Positions 7,717 through 14,687 of a DNA stretch of 22,336 nucleotides are shown piece after piece (the stretch's first letter is position 1; the number at the start of each line of letters is the position of its first letter). The DNA is from an uncultured Bacillaceae bacterium (GTDB lineage Bacteria > Bacillota > Bacilli > Bacillales > Alkalibacillaceae): contig CALKAL010000129.1 of assembly GCA_937983065.1 (NCBI GenBank), forward strand, positions 1-22,336. Direction: 5' to 3'. Under the pieces are notes generated by a model, which searched no databases, had not been told where the DNA came from, and was given only the letters and a program-made list of their open reading frames with translations. Made by a program: the position numbers and the translations under genes.

Positions 7717-8229
7717 TTAAGCTCTTGGTAAAGCATTGACTGGTTCTAAGCAAGCAATGCCTGTGAATTTACATAAATCTACTGTTATACAGACATTTGT
7801 ACGGCGTAAGTTTCTGATTGAGTTTCCAGGGAAGAAATCACATACATCATCTCCACCTGATGCTGGTGTAGAACCACCTTCCGTTACAGGTAATAAAATT
7901 TCAAGGACAGCACAACAATCATCCTTCACCTTACTTACGCGGAATACTGGAGATTGTAAACATTGGAAGACACGGTTTCCACCAACTGTTGCTTGAACAA
8001 CACTTTGACCAATGAATGGCTCACAGTCACAGTAAAGGATGAATGGAATCGTATCATTGTCTAATGCCGCAGCAGGTGAGAGTAAACTACGAAGGGATTC
8101 TTTACAACCGACTTCACAATCATCGCTACCAGCTGCTTCTGCTTGAACTTTTGCAATTTTTCTTACGATTTCACATACACAATCGTTTTTACCACAACGG
8201 CATTTATCGCTTGATTCGTTATCAAACAT
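7717..8229 (-). CDS. Spore coat protein, CotY/CotZ (ExsY) family
   Basis: A cysteine-rich structural protein of the outer spore coat/crust of the CotY/CotZ/ExsY type, 170 residues. It has 15 cysteines (10, 12, 17, 19, 38, 42, 67, 69, 90, 105, 106, 130, 147, 153, 160), in keeping with disulfide cross-linking of the crust. Family features include CVCEIVRKI near the N-terminus, IPFILYCDCEPF in the middle, and RRTNVCITVDLCKFTGIACLEP at the end. It is somewhat longer than B. subtilis CotZ because of a Gly/Ser/Thr-rich insert at about 116-128. The gene stands alone, away from any cotVWXYZ cluster. A sigma-K-like promoter and AGAGGTG Shine-Dalgarno precede ATG 8229. CotY and CotZ cannot be told apart by eye, so no symbol is given. 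Confidence 0.9.
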   Translation of the reverse strand: MFDNESSDKCRCGKNDCVCEIVRKIAKVQAEAAGSDDCEVGCKESLRSLLSPAAALDNDTIPFILYCDCEPFIGQSVVQATVGGNRVFQCLQSPVFRVSKVKDDCCAVLEILLPVTEGGSTPASGGDDVCDFFPGNSIRNLRRTNVCITVDLCKFTGIACLEPVNALPRA

Positions 8230-8260
8230 CTTTTTTTCACCTCTCTTTATGTTTTCTATA

Positions 8261-8287
8261 TAAAATATGTAGAAAATAAAAACTTGT
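8261..8287 (-). promoter_or_regulatory. Sigma-K-type promoter of the coat protein gene
   Basis: On the minus strand the -10 CATATTTTA (8261-8269) matches the mother-cell sigma-K consensus CATAnnnTA and is preceded, after 16 bp, by the -35 core AC (8286-8287). It lies about 30 bp before the start codon, as expected for a late coat gene. Confidence 0.68.
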
Positions 8288-8352
8288 ATAGGTGAGTGTG
8301 TTTAATTTCTTACTTTAAATTGTCGTTTTTTATCCTATTTACATTTAAAATT

Positions 8353-8361
8353 TGATATGAT
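8353..8361 (+). promoter_or_regulatory. Candidate extended -10 promoter for dgk-dck
   Basis: TGATATGAT fits an extended -10 element (TGn plus TATGAT) 40 bp before the dgk start; no convincing -35 box is seen upstream. The remainder of 8230-8400 otherwise holds only the divergent coat-gene promoter. Confidence 0.45.
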
Positions 8362-8400
8362 GAAAACTAACAAGAGAAAAATAATGGAGGAGTTATAATC

Positions 8401-9048
8401 GTGCTTGAACAACATGTGCCTTTCATAGCAGTTGAAGGTCCGATTGGAGTCGGCAAAACATCTTTATCAAAAAAAATTGCGACACATTTTTATTACCATT
8501 TACTAAAAGAAATTGTTGATGAGAATCCATTTTTAGGAAAGTTTTATGACAATATTGAAGAGTGGAGTTTCCAAACGGAGATGTTTTTTCTCTCTAACCG
8601 ATTTAAACAACTCGAAGATATTGAAAAATATTATTTATCAAAAGGAAAACCTGTCGTTTCGGATTATCATATATTTAAAAATATGATTTTTGCGAAACGA
8701 ACGTTAAAATATGATCATTTAATAAAATACGAAGAAATTTACAATATACTAACACGGGATGTTCCAAATCCGAACATTATGATTTACTTACATGCTAGCC
8801 TCGATACGTTATTAAAACGTATTCATATGCGGGGCAGAGAAGTGGAGAAAAACATCCAAGCCGCTTATTTAGAACAATTAATAAACGATTATGATGAATA
8901 TATGGAACAATTTGAACAAGAAAACCCTCATATACCTATTATTCATTTAAATGGCGATGAGCTTGATTTTGTTAAACACCAAAGTGATTTAAACGAGATT
9001 CTAACAATCGTCGAAAAACATGTACATAAAGGAGAATTTGTTTCATGA
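8401..9048 (+). CDS. dgk: Deoxyguanosine kinase
   Basis: A cytoplasmic deoxynucleoside kinase that phosphorylates deoxyguanosine for purine deoxynucleotide salvage. It has the P-loop GPIGVGKT at 13-20, the substrate-region ENPFLGKFYDN and EEWSFQTEMFFLSNRFKQLED, a DYH where the sister enzyme has DRS, and the arginine lid RGREVEK. These match B. subtilis Dgk (YaaG) better than Dck. The start is GTG 8401 with GGAGGAG at 8386-8392, 8 nt upstream. The stop overlaps the dck start by 4 nt (ATGA), so the two are translationally coupled. As in B. subtilis, the pair is convergent with the serS side of the origin cluster. Length 215 residues. Confidence 0.92.
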   Translation: MLEQHVPFIAVEGPIGVGKTSLSKKIATHFYYHLLKEIVDENPFLGKFYDNIEEWSFQTEMFFLSNRFKQLEDIEKYYLSKGKPVVSDYHIFKNMIFAKRTLKYDHLIKYEEIYNILTRDVPNPNIMIYLHASLDTLLKRIHMRGREVEKNIQAAYLEQLINDYDEYMEQFEQENPHIPIIHLNGDELDFVKHQSDLNEILTIVEKHVHKGEFVS

Positions 9049-9716
9049 AAATAACGAATGACTACGGAATTCCAAATGATGCTGTTATAACGATTGCTGG
9101 GACGGTCGGGATCGGAAAATCAACGATGACAAATTCCCTTGCTAAAGCGTTAAACTTTCGTACATCCTTTGAAAAAGTTGACGGAAATCCGTATTTAGAT
9201 AATTTTTATAAAGATTTTGAACGGTGGAGCTTTCATTTACAAATTTATTTTTTAGCTGAACGATTTAAAGAACAAAAACGAATTTTTGAATATGGTGGGG
9301 GATTCATTCAAGATCGCTCAATTTATGAGGATACAGGTATTTTTGCTAAAATGCATTATGAAAAAGGAACGATGGCAAAGGTCGATTATGAAACGTATAC
9401 GAGTCTTTTTGAAGCGATGGTTATGACCCCTTATTTCCCTCATCCCGATCTACTTATTTACTTAGAAGGTTCGTTTGAGGATGTATTAGAGCGACTTCAT
9501 GCAAGGGGAAGGGAAATGGAGAAAGATACACCGATTGACTATTGGAAAGAGATGTATGAGCGTTATGAAAATTGGATAAACAATTTTAACTCATGTCCTG
9601 TCGTTAGAATTAACATTAATGAATATGATTTAATTTCTAACGAAGAATCGATTGATTTAATACTAGAACGAATCGGCGATGTCATCCAATCATCACGAAA
9701 ATTAATTAAAATGTGA
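9045..9716 (+). CDS. dck: Deoxyadenosine/deoxycytidine kinase
   Basis: A cytoplasmic kinase that converts deoxyadenosine and deoxycytidine to their monophosphates. The P-loop GTVGIGKS is at 19-26; NPYLDNFYKDFERWSFHLQ forms the nucleoside site; QDRSIYEDTGIFA holds the DRS motif that contacts the sugar and catalytic region; and RGREMEKD is the lid. Long stretches (for example EAMVMTPYFPHPD) are the same as in B. subtilis Dck (YaaF). It overlaps dgk by 4 nt and ends just before a strong terminator. Length 223 residues, full length. Confidence 0.94.
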   Translation: MKITNDYGIPNDAVITIAGTVGIGKSTMTNSLAKALNFRTSFEKVDGNPYLDNFYKDFERWSFHLQIYFLAERFKEQKRIFEYGGGFIQDRSIYEDTGIFAKMHYEKGTMAKVDYETYTSLFEAMVMTPYFPHPDLLIYLEGSFEDVLERLHARGREMEKDTPIDYWKEMYERYENWINNFNSCPVVRININEYDLISNEESIDLILERIGDVIQSSRKLIKM

Positions 9717-9725
9717 AGGTATATT

Positions 9726-9763
9726 AATACCCCAGTAAGAGTTTTCTTACTGGGGTATTTTTT
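9726..9763 (+). terminator. Terminator of dgk-dck, shared with the bactofilin gene
   Basis: A 15-bp perfect stem AATACCCCAGTAAGA / TCTTACTGGGGTATT with a GTTT loop and a following T-run. The convergent bactofilin stop codon lies at the edge of the T-run, and the A-rich left side lets the hairpin also serve the minus strand. Confidence 0.93.
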
Positions 9764-10169
9764 ACGATGCTTTATTTTTTTCGTTATTTTTATTTTTACT
9801 TTTACTTTGTTTTTGGTCATTTTCTTCCGTATTCATCGTGCTATTTCCATTAAAGGTGCCACCTTCATCTATAATAAACATTTTCATCGATGCATCACCA
9901 TTAAGCTTTCCAGATGACTCGATTTTTAACAGCTCTTTAGCCGTCACTTGTCCATTAATTGTCCCTGCTAATGTGACATTGCGCCCGTCTACATTCGCTT
10001 CAATGGACCCATCAACGCCAACAACGACATCACCGTCACATTTAACAGAGCCATTTACTTTTCCATCAATTCGAATACTTGATTTAGAATATAAGTCACC
10101 ATTAAACTCAGAACCTGAACCGATAATCGTATCAACTTGACTGAGTTGCTTCTCTTTTCGTTTCATCAT
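9762..10169 (-). CDS. Bactofilin (polymer-forming cytoskeletal protein)
   Basis: A small bactofilin, a protein that self-assembles into filaments through a right-handed beta-helix and often recruits cell-wall enzymes to the membrane. The core (about residues 13-110) shows the repeating pattern of short beta strands with Gly/Asn turns: IGSGSEFNGDL, IRIDGKVNGSVKC, VVGVDGSIEANV, VTLAGTINGQV, LLKIESSGKLNGD. The N-terminal MKRKEK is basic and the C-terminal 25 residues are Lys/Asn/Gln-rich and probably disordered. Two tandem ATG codons occur; the second (10166) is better spaced from the AAGGAG site, so the true protein may be 134 residues. It lies 18 nt after the M23 peptidase gene, with which it is surely co-transcribed. 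Confidence 0.9.
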   Translation of the reverse strand: MMKRKEKQLSQVDTIIGSGSEFNGDLYSKSSIRIDGKVNGSVKCDGDVVVGVDGSIEANVDGRNVTLAGTINGQVTAKELLKIESSGKLNGDASMKMFIIDEGGTFNGNSTMNTEENDQKQSKSKNKNNEKNKAS

Positions 10170-10187
10170 TCGATTCTCCTTTTACAC

Positions 10188-11120
10188 TTACTTTAACACC
10201 CGTTGTAAAAACGTCATATATGGGAAAGGATCAATTATTTCCCCTTTATGAATAATTTCATAATGGAGGTGAACCCCTGTACTACGCCCTGTTGTTCCCA
10301 TTAAACCGATCAAATCGCCTTGCTTAACTGTATCCCCTTCTTCAACTTTTATTTGAGCTAAATGGGCATAACGAGTTTTATACGAATTGCCATGGTCAAT
10401 CACAATTGCTTGACCATATCCGCCATCCCAGCCAGAAAACTCAACAATTCCTTCACCTGTTGCATATATTTCAGTTCCCCACGGTCCTGCTAAATCAATA
10501 CCATTATGAAAAGCTTTTCGCTGTGTAAATGGGTCTGATCGCTCACCAAATTCAGATGTGATTCGTTCTGTATCTGCTGGCCAATAAATTGGAACGGATT
10601 TTAATTTATCTTTTACTTGTTCTATTTCAACTAATGCAGATTCATATTTTTCAATTAATACCGGTATTTCATCTTTTAGCGATATAACGTCAACACCAGT
10701 TTGTATAAGAATGTCATTTTCGATGATTGACCCTTCCCACTCAAGTCCTCCTTGGGGTCCGTCGTCATCAAAGGAGACAACCCGATCTGGATTTAAAGAT
10801 GATATCATTTCAGTTAATTGAGTTTCTAAAAGTTTCAACTCTTCAACTTGTTTTTGAATTTCTTTATTCGCTTCCTCGTACTGAATGATCTGCTCTTCTT
10901 GCTTTAAAACTGTCGTTACTTTATCCTCTAAATTAGTTTGTAAGTGTTGATTTTCACCTGAAACCGTCTGCATGACATGGATGGTAATCCATAAAGTAAT
11001 AACGACAGAAACGAAAATAAGCAAAAAACTGAAAAAAAGTAGTTTATGTAATGAAAATTGTTTAACTTGTCCTTTGGCGTCTGACATAACTAAAATGCGC
11101 CACTTATTACTTTTCTTCAT
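10188..11120 (-). CDS. Membrane-anchored M23 metallopeptidase (LytM-type endopeptidase)
   Basis: A peptidoglycan endopeptidase candidate with an N-terminal cytoplasmic stretch, one membrane segment (about 27-48), a coiled coil (about 55-110), a linker, and a C-terminal LytM/M23 domain (about 180-310) outside the cell. The zinc ligands are intact: His205 and Asp209 in HNGIDLAG and His286 in HLHYEI, with the catalytic His253 in YAHL, so it should be an active enzyme rather than an EnvC-like activator. The start is ATG 11120 with GGGGAG upstream. M23 genes paired with bactofilins are widespread (for example LmdC with BacA in alphaproteobacteria), and the bactofilin probably positions this enzyme. 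Confidence 0.88.
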   Translation of the reverse strand: MKKSNKWRILVMSDAKGQVKQFSLHKLLFFSFLLIFVSVVITLWITIHVMQTVSGENQHLQTNLEDKVTTVLKQEEQIIQYEEANKEIQKQVEELKLLETQLTEMISSLNPDRVVSFDDDGPQGGLEWEGSIIENDILIQTGVDVISLKDEIPVLIEKYESALVEIEQVKDKLKSVPIYWPADTERITSEFGERSDPFTQRKAFHNGIDLAGPWGTEIYATGEGIVEFSGWDGGYGQAIVIDHGNSYKTRYAHLAQIKVEEGDTVKQGDLIGLMGTTGRSTGVHLHYEIIHKGEIIDPFPYMTFLQRVLK

Positions 11121-11210
11121 TTTAAAGTACTCCCCGTATTTTTTGTTATCTTAAGTAGTTATTCTACAAAAAATATAAAATTCCTACTTAAATTATATAT
11201 TTCATATTAA

Positions 11211-11240
11211 AATATAACAAAGTCCTTATGTTTATGTAAA
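11211..11240 (-). promoter_or_regulatory. Candidate sigma-A promoter for M23 peptidase-bactofilin
   Basis: On the minus strand -35 TTTACA (11235-11240), an 18-bp spacer and -10 TATATT (11211-11216), about 90 bp before the peptidase start. The region is very AT-rich, so a chance match is possible. Confidence 0.5.
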
Positions 11241-11266
11241 AATTATCTTTAAAAAGTCATTATATA

Positions 11267-11296
11267 TAAAAAAAGACTTGCTTTTTGACAAGTCTT
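11267..11296 (-). terminator. Terminator after tRNA-Ser
   Basis: On the minus strand AAGACTTG, an 8-nt loop, CAAGTCTT and then a run of T; it lies 37 nt beyond the tRNA 3' end. Confidence 0.85.
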
Positions 11297-11333
11297 AGTA
11301 TGGTAATATTTTCGTTTTTTATGAATTAAATAA

Positions 11334-11426
11334 TGGCGGAGGAGGAGGGATTCGAACCCCCGCGGGCTTTGACACCCCTGCCGGTTTTCAAGACCGATCC
11401 CTTCAGCCAGACTTGGGTACTCCTCC
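11334..11426 (-). tRNA. tRNA-Ser (anticodon UGA)
   Basis: A 93-nt class II tRNA with a 7-bp acceptor stem GGAGGAG / CTCCTCC, discriminator G and an encoded CCA. The anticodon loop is CTTGAAA, giving anticodon UGA for UCA (and by wobble other UCN) codons; the T-loop is TTCGAAT; and the long variable arm typical of serine tRNAs is present. Its place directly after serS matches trnSL-Ser1 of B. subtilis. Confidence 0.96.
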
Positions 11427-11443
11427 TTAAGCTGACAGATAAA

Positions 11444-11472
11444 AATATATCATACGAATCGACATTTAGCAA
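11444..11472 (-). promoter_or_regulatory. Promoter of tRNA-Ser
   Basis: On the minus strand -35 TTGCTA (11467-11472), a 17-bp spacer and -10 TATATT (11444-11449), 17 bp before the tRNA 5' end. The tRNA can thus be made independently of serS. Confidence 0.68.
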
Positions 11473-11523
11473 CAGAAAAATGTAATTAAAAATTTTTAGA
11501 AAAGTTGCTACATAAAAAGAGAT

Positions 11524-11550
11524 GAGGCAACTGATATAATCAGCTGCCTC
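11524..11550 (-). terminator. Terminator of serS
   Basis: On the minus strand a 12-bp stem GAGGCAGCTGAT / ATCAGTTGCCTC (one G-U pair, 3-nt loop) follows the serS stop by 4 nt; the T-run after it is short and interrupted (ATCTCTTTTT), so some read-through into the tRNA is possible. Confidence 0.75.
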
Positions 11551-11554
11551 AATT

Positions 11555-12835
11555 TTATTTTTTCTCTATTTTCTCGATTCCGCCCATATATGGTCTTAAA
11601 ACTTCTGGAATGACGACTGATCCGTCTTCTTGTTGATAATTTTCTAATATTGCTGCGACTGTCCGCCCAACAGCTAAACCAGATCCATTGAGTGTATGAA
11701 CAAATTCTGGTTTTCCGCTAGATTCTCGTTTAAATCTTAATCGAGCTCGTCTTGCTTGGAACGCTTCAAAGTTGGAACAAGAAGAAATTTCACGATACGT
11801 ATCATAACTCGGAATCCATACTTCTAAATCGTATTTTTTCGCGGCTGTAAACCCTAAATCAGCCGTACACATACTCATCACACGATAAGGAAGCTTCAAC
11901 AATTGTAATACTTTTTCCGCATGTCCAGTTAATTGTTCTAATGCTTCATAAGAATCTTCAGGTTTTACAAGTTGAACTAGCTCGACTTTATTAAATTGAT
12001 GCTGTCTAATTAACCCCCGCGTATCCCTTCCAGCAGAACCCGCTTCTGAACGGAAGTTAGCACTGAAGGCAACGTATTTTTTCGGTAAATCATCGACGGA
12101 TAAAATTTCATCCCGATGAAAATTCGTCACAGGGACTTCCGCTGTCGGAATGAGGAAATAATCAGTTTCCTCTAGTTTAAATACGTCTTCTGCGAATTTA
12201 GGTAGCTGGCCAGTTCCTGTTAAACTATTTCGATTCACAATTTGCGGAGGAAGCATTTCAGAGTAACCATGTTCATCAGAATGAAGATCCATCATAAAGT
12301 TAATGACAGCTCGTTCAAGCCTTGCTCCTAATCCTTTATAAAAAACGAATCGGCTTCCTGTTACTTTAGCAGCTCTTTCAAAATCTAAAATATTTAATTC
12401 ATTTGCAATATCCCAATGCGGTTTAATGTCAAAATTAACATCTCTAACTTCTCCCCAATGGCGGACAGGTACATTATCATCCTCTGTTTCACCAACAGGG
12501 ACAGATTCATGGGGGATATTCGGAATTGAAAGAAGCAACTCATCTAATCTTTCTTCAACAACTTTTAACTCATCATCAATTTCTTTAATGCGATCGCCGA
12601 CTTCCCGCATTTCTTTTATAAGATCGTCGGCATCTTTTTTCTCCCTTTTTAATTGAGAAATTTCTTTAGACACTTCATTTCTTCGAGCTTTCAATTGTTC
12701 AGACTCTTTAATGAACGTCCGTCGTTTCACATCCCACTCTTCAAAATGAGCTAAATCCGTTAAGTCTTCACCACGATGTTTTAATTTTTCTTTCACCTCA
12801 TCAAAATGATTTCGTAACAGCTTCAAATCAAGCAT
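11555..12835 (-). CDS. serS: Seryl-tRNA synthetase
   Basis: A class II aminoacyl-tRNA synthetase that charges tRNA-Ser (and tRNA-Sec where present) with serine in the cytoplasm. The N-terminal coiled-coil arm (about 27-100, many Lys/Glu heptads) reaches the long variable arm of tRNA-Ser. Motif 2 is FRSEAGSAGRDTRGLIRQHQF and motif 3 is in NGSGLAVGRTVAAILENYQ; the C-terminus EVLRPYMGG is invariant in the family. The length is 426 residues, close to the 425 of B. subtilis. The ATG at 12835 follows a strong AGGAGGT site. Expression is controlled by the T-box leader just upstream. Confidence 0.97.
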   Translation of the reverse strand: MLDLKLLRNHFDEVKEKLKHRGEDLTDLAHFEEWDVKRRTFIKESEQLKARRNEVSKEISQLKREKKDADDLIKEMREVGDRIKEIDDELKVVEERLDELLLSIPNIPHESVPVGETEDDNVPVRHWGEVRDVNFDIKPHWDIANELNILDFERAAKVTGSRFVFYKGLGARLERAVINFMMDLHSDEHGYSEMLPPQIVNRNSLTGTGQLPKFAEDVFKLEETDYFLIPTAEVPVTNFHRDEILSVDDLPKKYVAFSANFRSEAGSAGRDTRGLIRQHQFNKVELVQLVKPEDSYEALEQLTGHAEKVLQLLKLPYRVMSMCTADLGFTAAKKYDLEVWIPSYDTYREISSCSNFEAFQARRARLRFKRESSGKPEFVHTLNGSGLAVGRTVAAILENYQQEDGSVVIPEVLRPYMGGIEKIEKK

Positions 12836-12912
12836 AACAATGACCTCCTAAATCATTTAAACATTTTTTAATGGAACGAATTAATTTTAAAACTTTTATC
12901 TTTTATAAAAAT

Positions 12913-12954
12913 AAAAAAACCCGTCCCTATTACATTAAATAAAGGGACGAGTTT
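12913..12954 (-). terminator. Attenuator terminator of the serS T-box
   Basis: A 12-bp stem (one G-U pair) with a 14-nt loop followed by TTTTTTTATT on the minus strand; its left arm competes with the T-box antiterminator. Confidence 0.92.
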
Positions 12955-13167
12955 GTATACCCGCGATACCACCCTAATTGTAGACATTAGTTTATCTACC
13001 AACTCGGTTCAAATTAACGGCTTGACGACCGGACATTGCTTACTTTTATTTCGGCAATTCAGCTCAAGGATGGATTCATAACTTTCTTCCATCGGTTTTC
13101 ACCAACCACCGACTCTCTAAAGAAAGAAGAGCTATTACTATTTCCTATCGACGCTTTTTATATGATT
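12913..13167 (-). promoter_or_regulatory. Serine T-box riboswitch leader of serS
   Basis: On the minus strand the transcript leader has the T-box AGGGTGGTATCGCGGGT (12959-12975), which pairs through UGGU with the CCA end and G discriminator of uncharged tRNA-Ser. Stem I carries AGTA on its 5' side and GAATCCATCC on its 3' side; the specifier is UCC (13072-13074), a Ser codon. The terminator (12917-12954) has arms AAACTCGTCCCT / AGGGACGGGTTT with a T-run. Uncharged tRNA should favour the antiterminator and switch serS on. This explains nearly all of the 372-base gap between serS and dacA. Confidence 0.93.
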
Positions 13168-13173
13168 GCTTTT

Positions 13174-13202
13174 AATATATCGTTTAATCATTAATAAATC
13201 AA
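13174..13202 (-). promoter_or_regulatory. Promoter of the serS T-box transcript
   Basis: On the minus strand -35 TTGATT (13197-13202), a 17-bp spacer and -10 TATATT (13174-13179), just after the dacA stop. Transcription should start near 13167, right at the base of Stem I. Confidence 0.72.
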
Positions 13203-13207
13203 CTATT

Positions 13208-14530
13208 TTAAGTGAAAATCCCTTTAATGCTTTCGAAAAGGTTAACGAAAAAGTCACCGATACTTCTCATTAATAACGTAAACCAATTCGCCTTTTCAAC
13301 TTCCGAAGTCGTCACAATCGGTACTGAGGTCGCCTCATCAGTTAATATATTTCCATAATTATGTTCACCATTATACGTTAAAACCATACGTCCGACTTCT
13401 AAACCTTCTTCAACAGGTGCAACTAATGCCCCGTCTTCATTTAACAGTTCCTCGTTTAATTGATATTCAACCGAGTAATTTTCTCGATCACCAATACGGA
13501 CAATTTTTTCGATGGAATCAGCCGCTTCAATCGAAACTTGGCTTTCTTTCCCTTTATCAACAGGTAAAATAGATTCCTCTTCAATTTGATAACCGGCTTC
13601 GTATAATGTCACTTTTTCGAAATCATTGAATCCATGATCTAACAATTTTCTCGTTTCATTAAATCGAGCTGCTTCACTTTCTGTACGCATGACGACAGTT
13701 ATTAATCGCGTTCCATTTCTTTCCGCTGTCCCAGTGAAACTGTAACCTGCAAGAGTTGTCCAGCCGGTTTTTATCCCATCTACACCATCATAGGAAAACT
13801 GCTCTAAATGTCCAGGAATTCCTGGTAGCATCCAGTTGTAGTTGATCATCGTATGTCCTTCAAATTCTTTTGTCGGAATACTTGATACGTCTAAAAACTC
13901 TGGATAATCATTAATTAAATGATACGCTAAAAGAGCACTTGAGCGGGCGGACATTAAGTTATCAGCATCTGGCTCAGTTCCTTCAGGGTAATTTTCACCT
14001 AAGCTCGAGTTAGGAAGACCTGATGAATTGACGAATTTAGCTTCTGGAAGACCCATTTCTTCAGCTTTTTCATTCATCATTTTAACGAACTCACCTTCAG
14101 ATCCAGCAACGAGCTCAGCTAAGGCAATTGATGTCGCGTTATCCGAATAAATGGCCATCGCATCGTACAATTCTTTTACTGTATATAAATGGTCTAATCT
14201 TAAGCCAACACCTGAAAAGTTGTTGTTAGCTGATATATCAAACGAATATTGACTAATTTCAGTTTCTGTATCCCAGCTAATAACTCCATTATCAATCGCT
14301 TCTAATACGAGATATTCTGTCATCATTTTTGTCATGCTAGCTGGAGGAAGAGCAACATCGGAATTTTTTTCAAATAAAATTTCCCCCGTCTCAGCATCAA
14401 TAAGGATAGCTGATTCTGCTTCGACATCGGATAATTGTGCATGCGTTGTCAAAGGTTCAAAAAATAGTGAACTTACTACAGACATAAAAGTCATTGTAAA
14501 TAGTAATAAATATATATGTAATTTCTTCAT
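13208..14530 (-). CDS. dacA: D-alanyl-D-alanine carboxypeptidase DacA (PBP5)
   Basis: A low-molecular-mass penicillin-binding protein that removes the last D-Ala from peptidoglycan pentapeptides on the outer face of the membrane. A signal peptide with likely cleavage after THA (residue 31) is followed by the S11 domain: the nucleophile Ser65 and Lys68 in ASMTKM, Ser129-Asp130-Asn131 in YSDNATS, and Lys254-Thr-Gly in GIKTGWT. A beta-rich domain follows, and the last about 25 residues (WFTLLMRSIGDFFVNLF) form the amphipathic membrane anchor. The length of 440 residues is normal. The ATG has a GGAGG site. In B. subtilis dacA lies between guaB and pdxS; here neither is next to it. Confidence 0.95.
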   Translation of the reverse strand: MKKLHIYLLLFTMTFMSVVSSLFFEPLTTHAQLSDVEAESAILIDAETGEILFEKNSDVALPPASMTKMMTEYLVLEAIDNGVISWDTETEISQYSFDISANNNFSGVGLRLDHLYTVKELYDAMAIYSDNATSIALAELVAGSEGEFVKMMNEKAEEMGLPEAKFVNSSGLPNSSLGENYPEGTEPDADNLMSARSSALLAYHLINDYPEFLDVSSIPTKEFEGHTMINYNWMLPGIPGHLEQFSYDGVDGIKTGWTTLAGYSFTGTAERNGTRLITVVMRTESEAARFNETRKLLDHGFNDFEKVTLYEAGYQIEEESILPVDKGKESQVSIEAADSIEKIVRIGDRENYSVEYQLNEELLNEDGALVAPVEEGLEVGRMVLTYNGEHNYGNILTDEATSVPIVTTSEVEKANWFTLLMRSIGDFFVNLFESIKGIFT

Positions 14531-14568
14531 CTCATTAATCCTCCGTCAAGTAAGCAAAATATAGTTTT

Positions 14569-14574
14569 ATTATA
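14569..14574 (-). promoter_or_regulatory. Candidate -10 element of dacA
   Basis: A perfect TATAAT on the minus strand 38 bp before the dacA start. A -35 box is not convincing (ATTAAT at 17 bp), so the promoter may need an activator or be weak. Confidence 0.45.
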
Positions 14575-14639
14575 CAATAGATTTTACCCTTATTAATTGG
14601 AAAATTTCTCTTTAAAGAAAAAAGTTTTGTGAAGGGATA

Positions 14640-14684
14640 AAAGAGGTTGGAAAATATCACTTGATTATTTTTCCCAACCTCTTT
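14640..14684 (-). terminator. Terminator of the gyrase/HD-GYP transcript
   Basis: An 11-bp stem AAAGAGGTTGG / CCAACCTCTTT, extended by A/T pairs, follows the HD-GYP stop by 3 nt; on the minus strand it runs into CTTTTATCCC. Confidence 0.78.
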
Positions 14685-14687
14685 ATT

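Noticed and set aside
7736..7996. Open frame on the plus strand opposite the coat protein gene
   Set aside because: No ribosome site, no recognisable protein, and it lies wholly within the well-supported CotZ-type gene.
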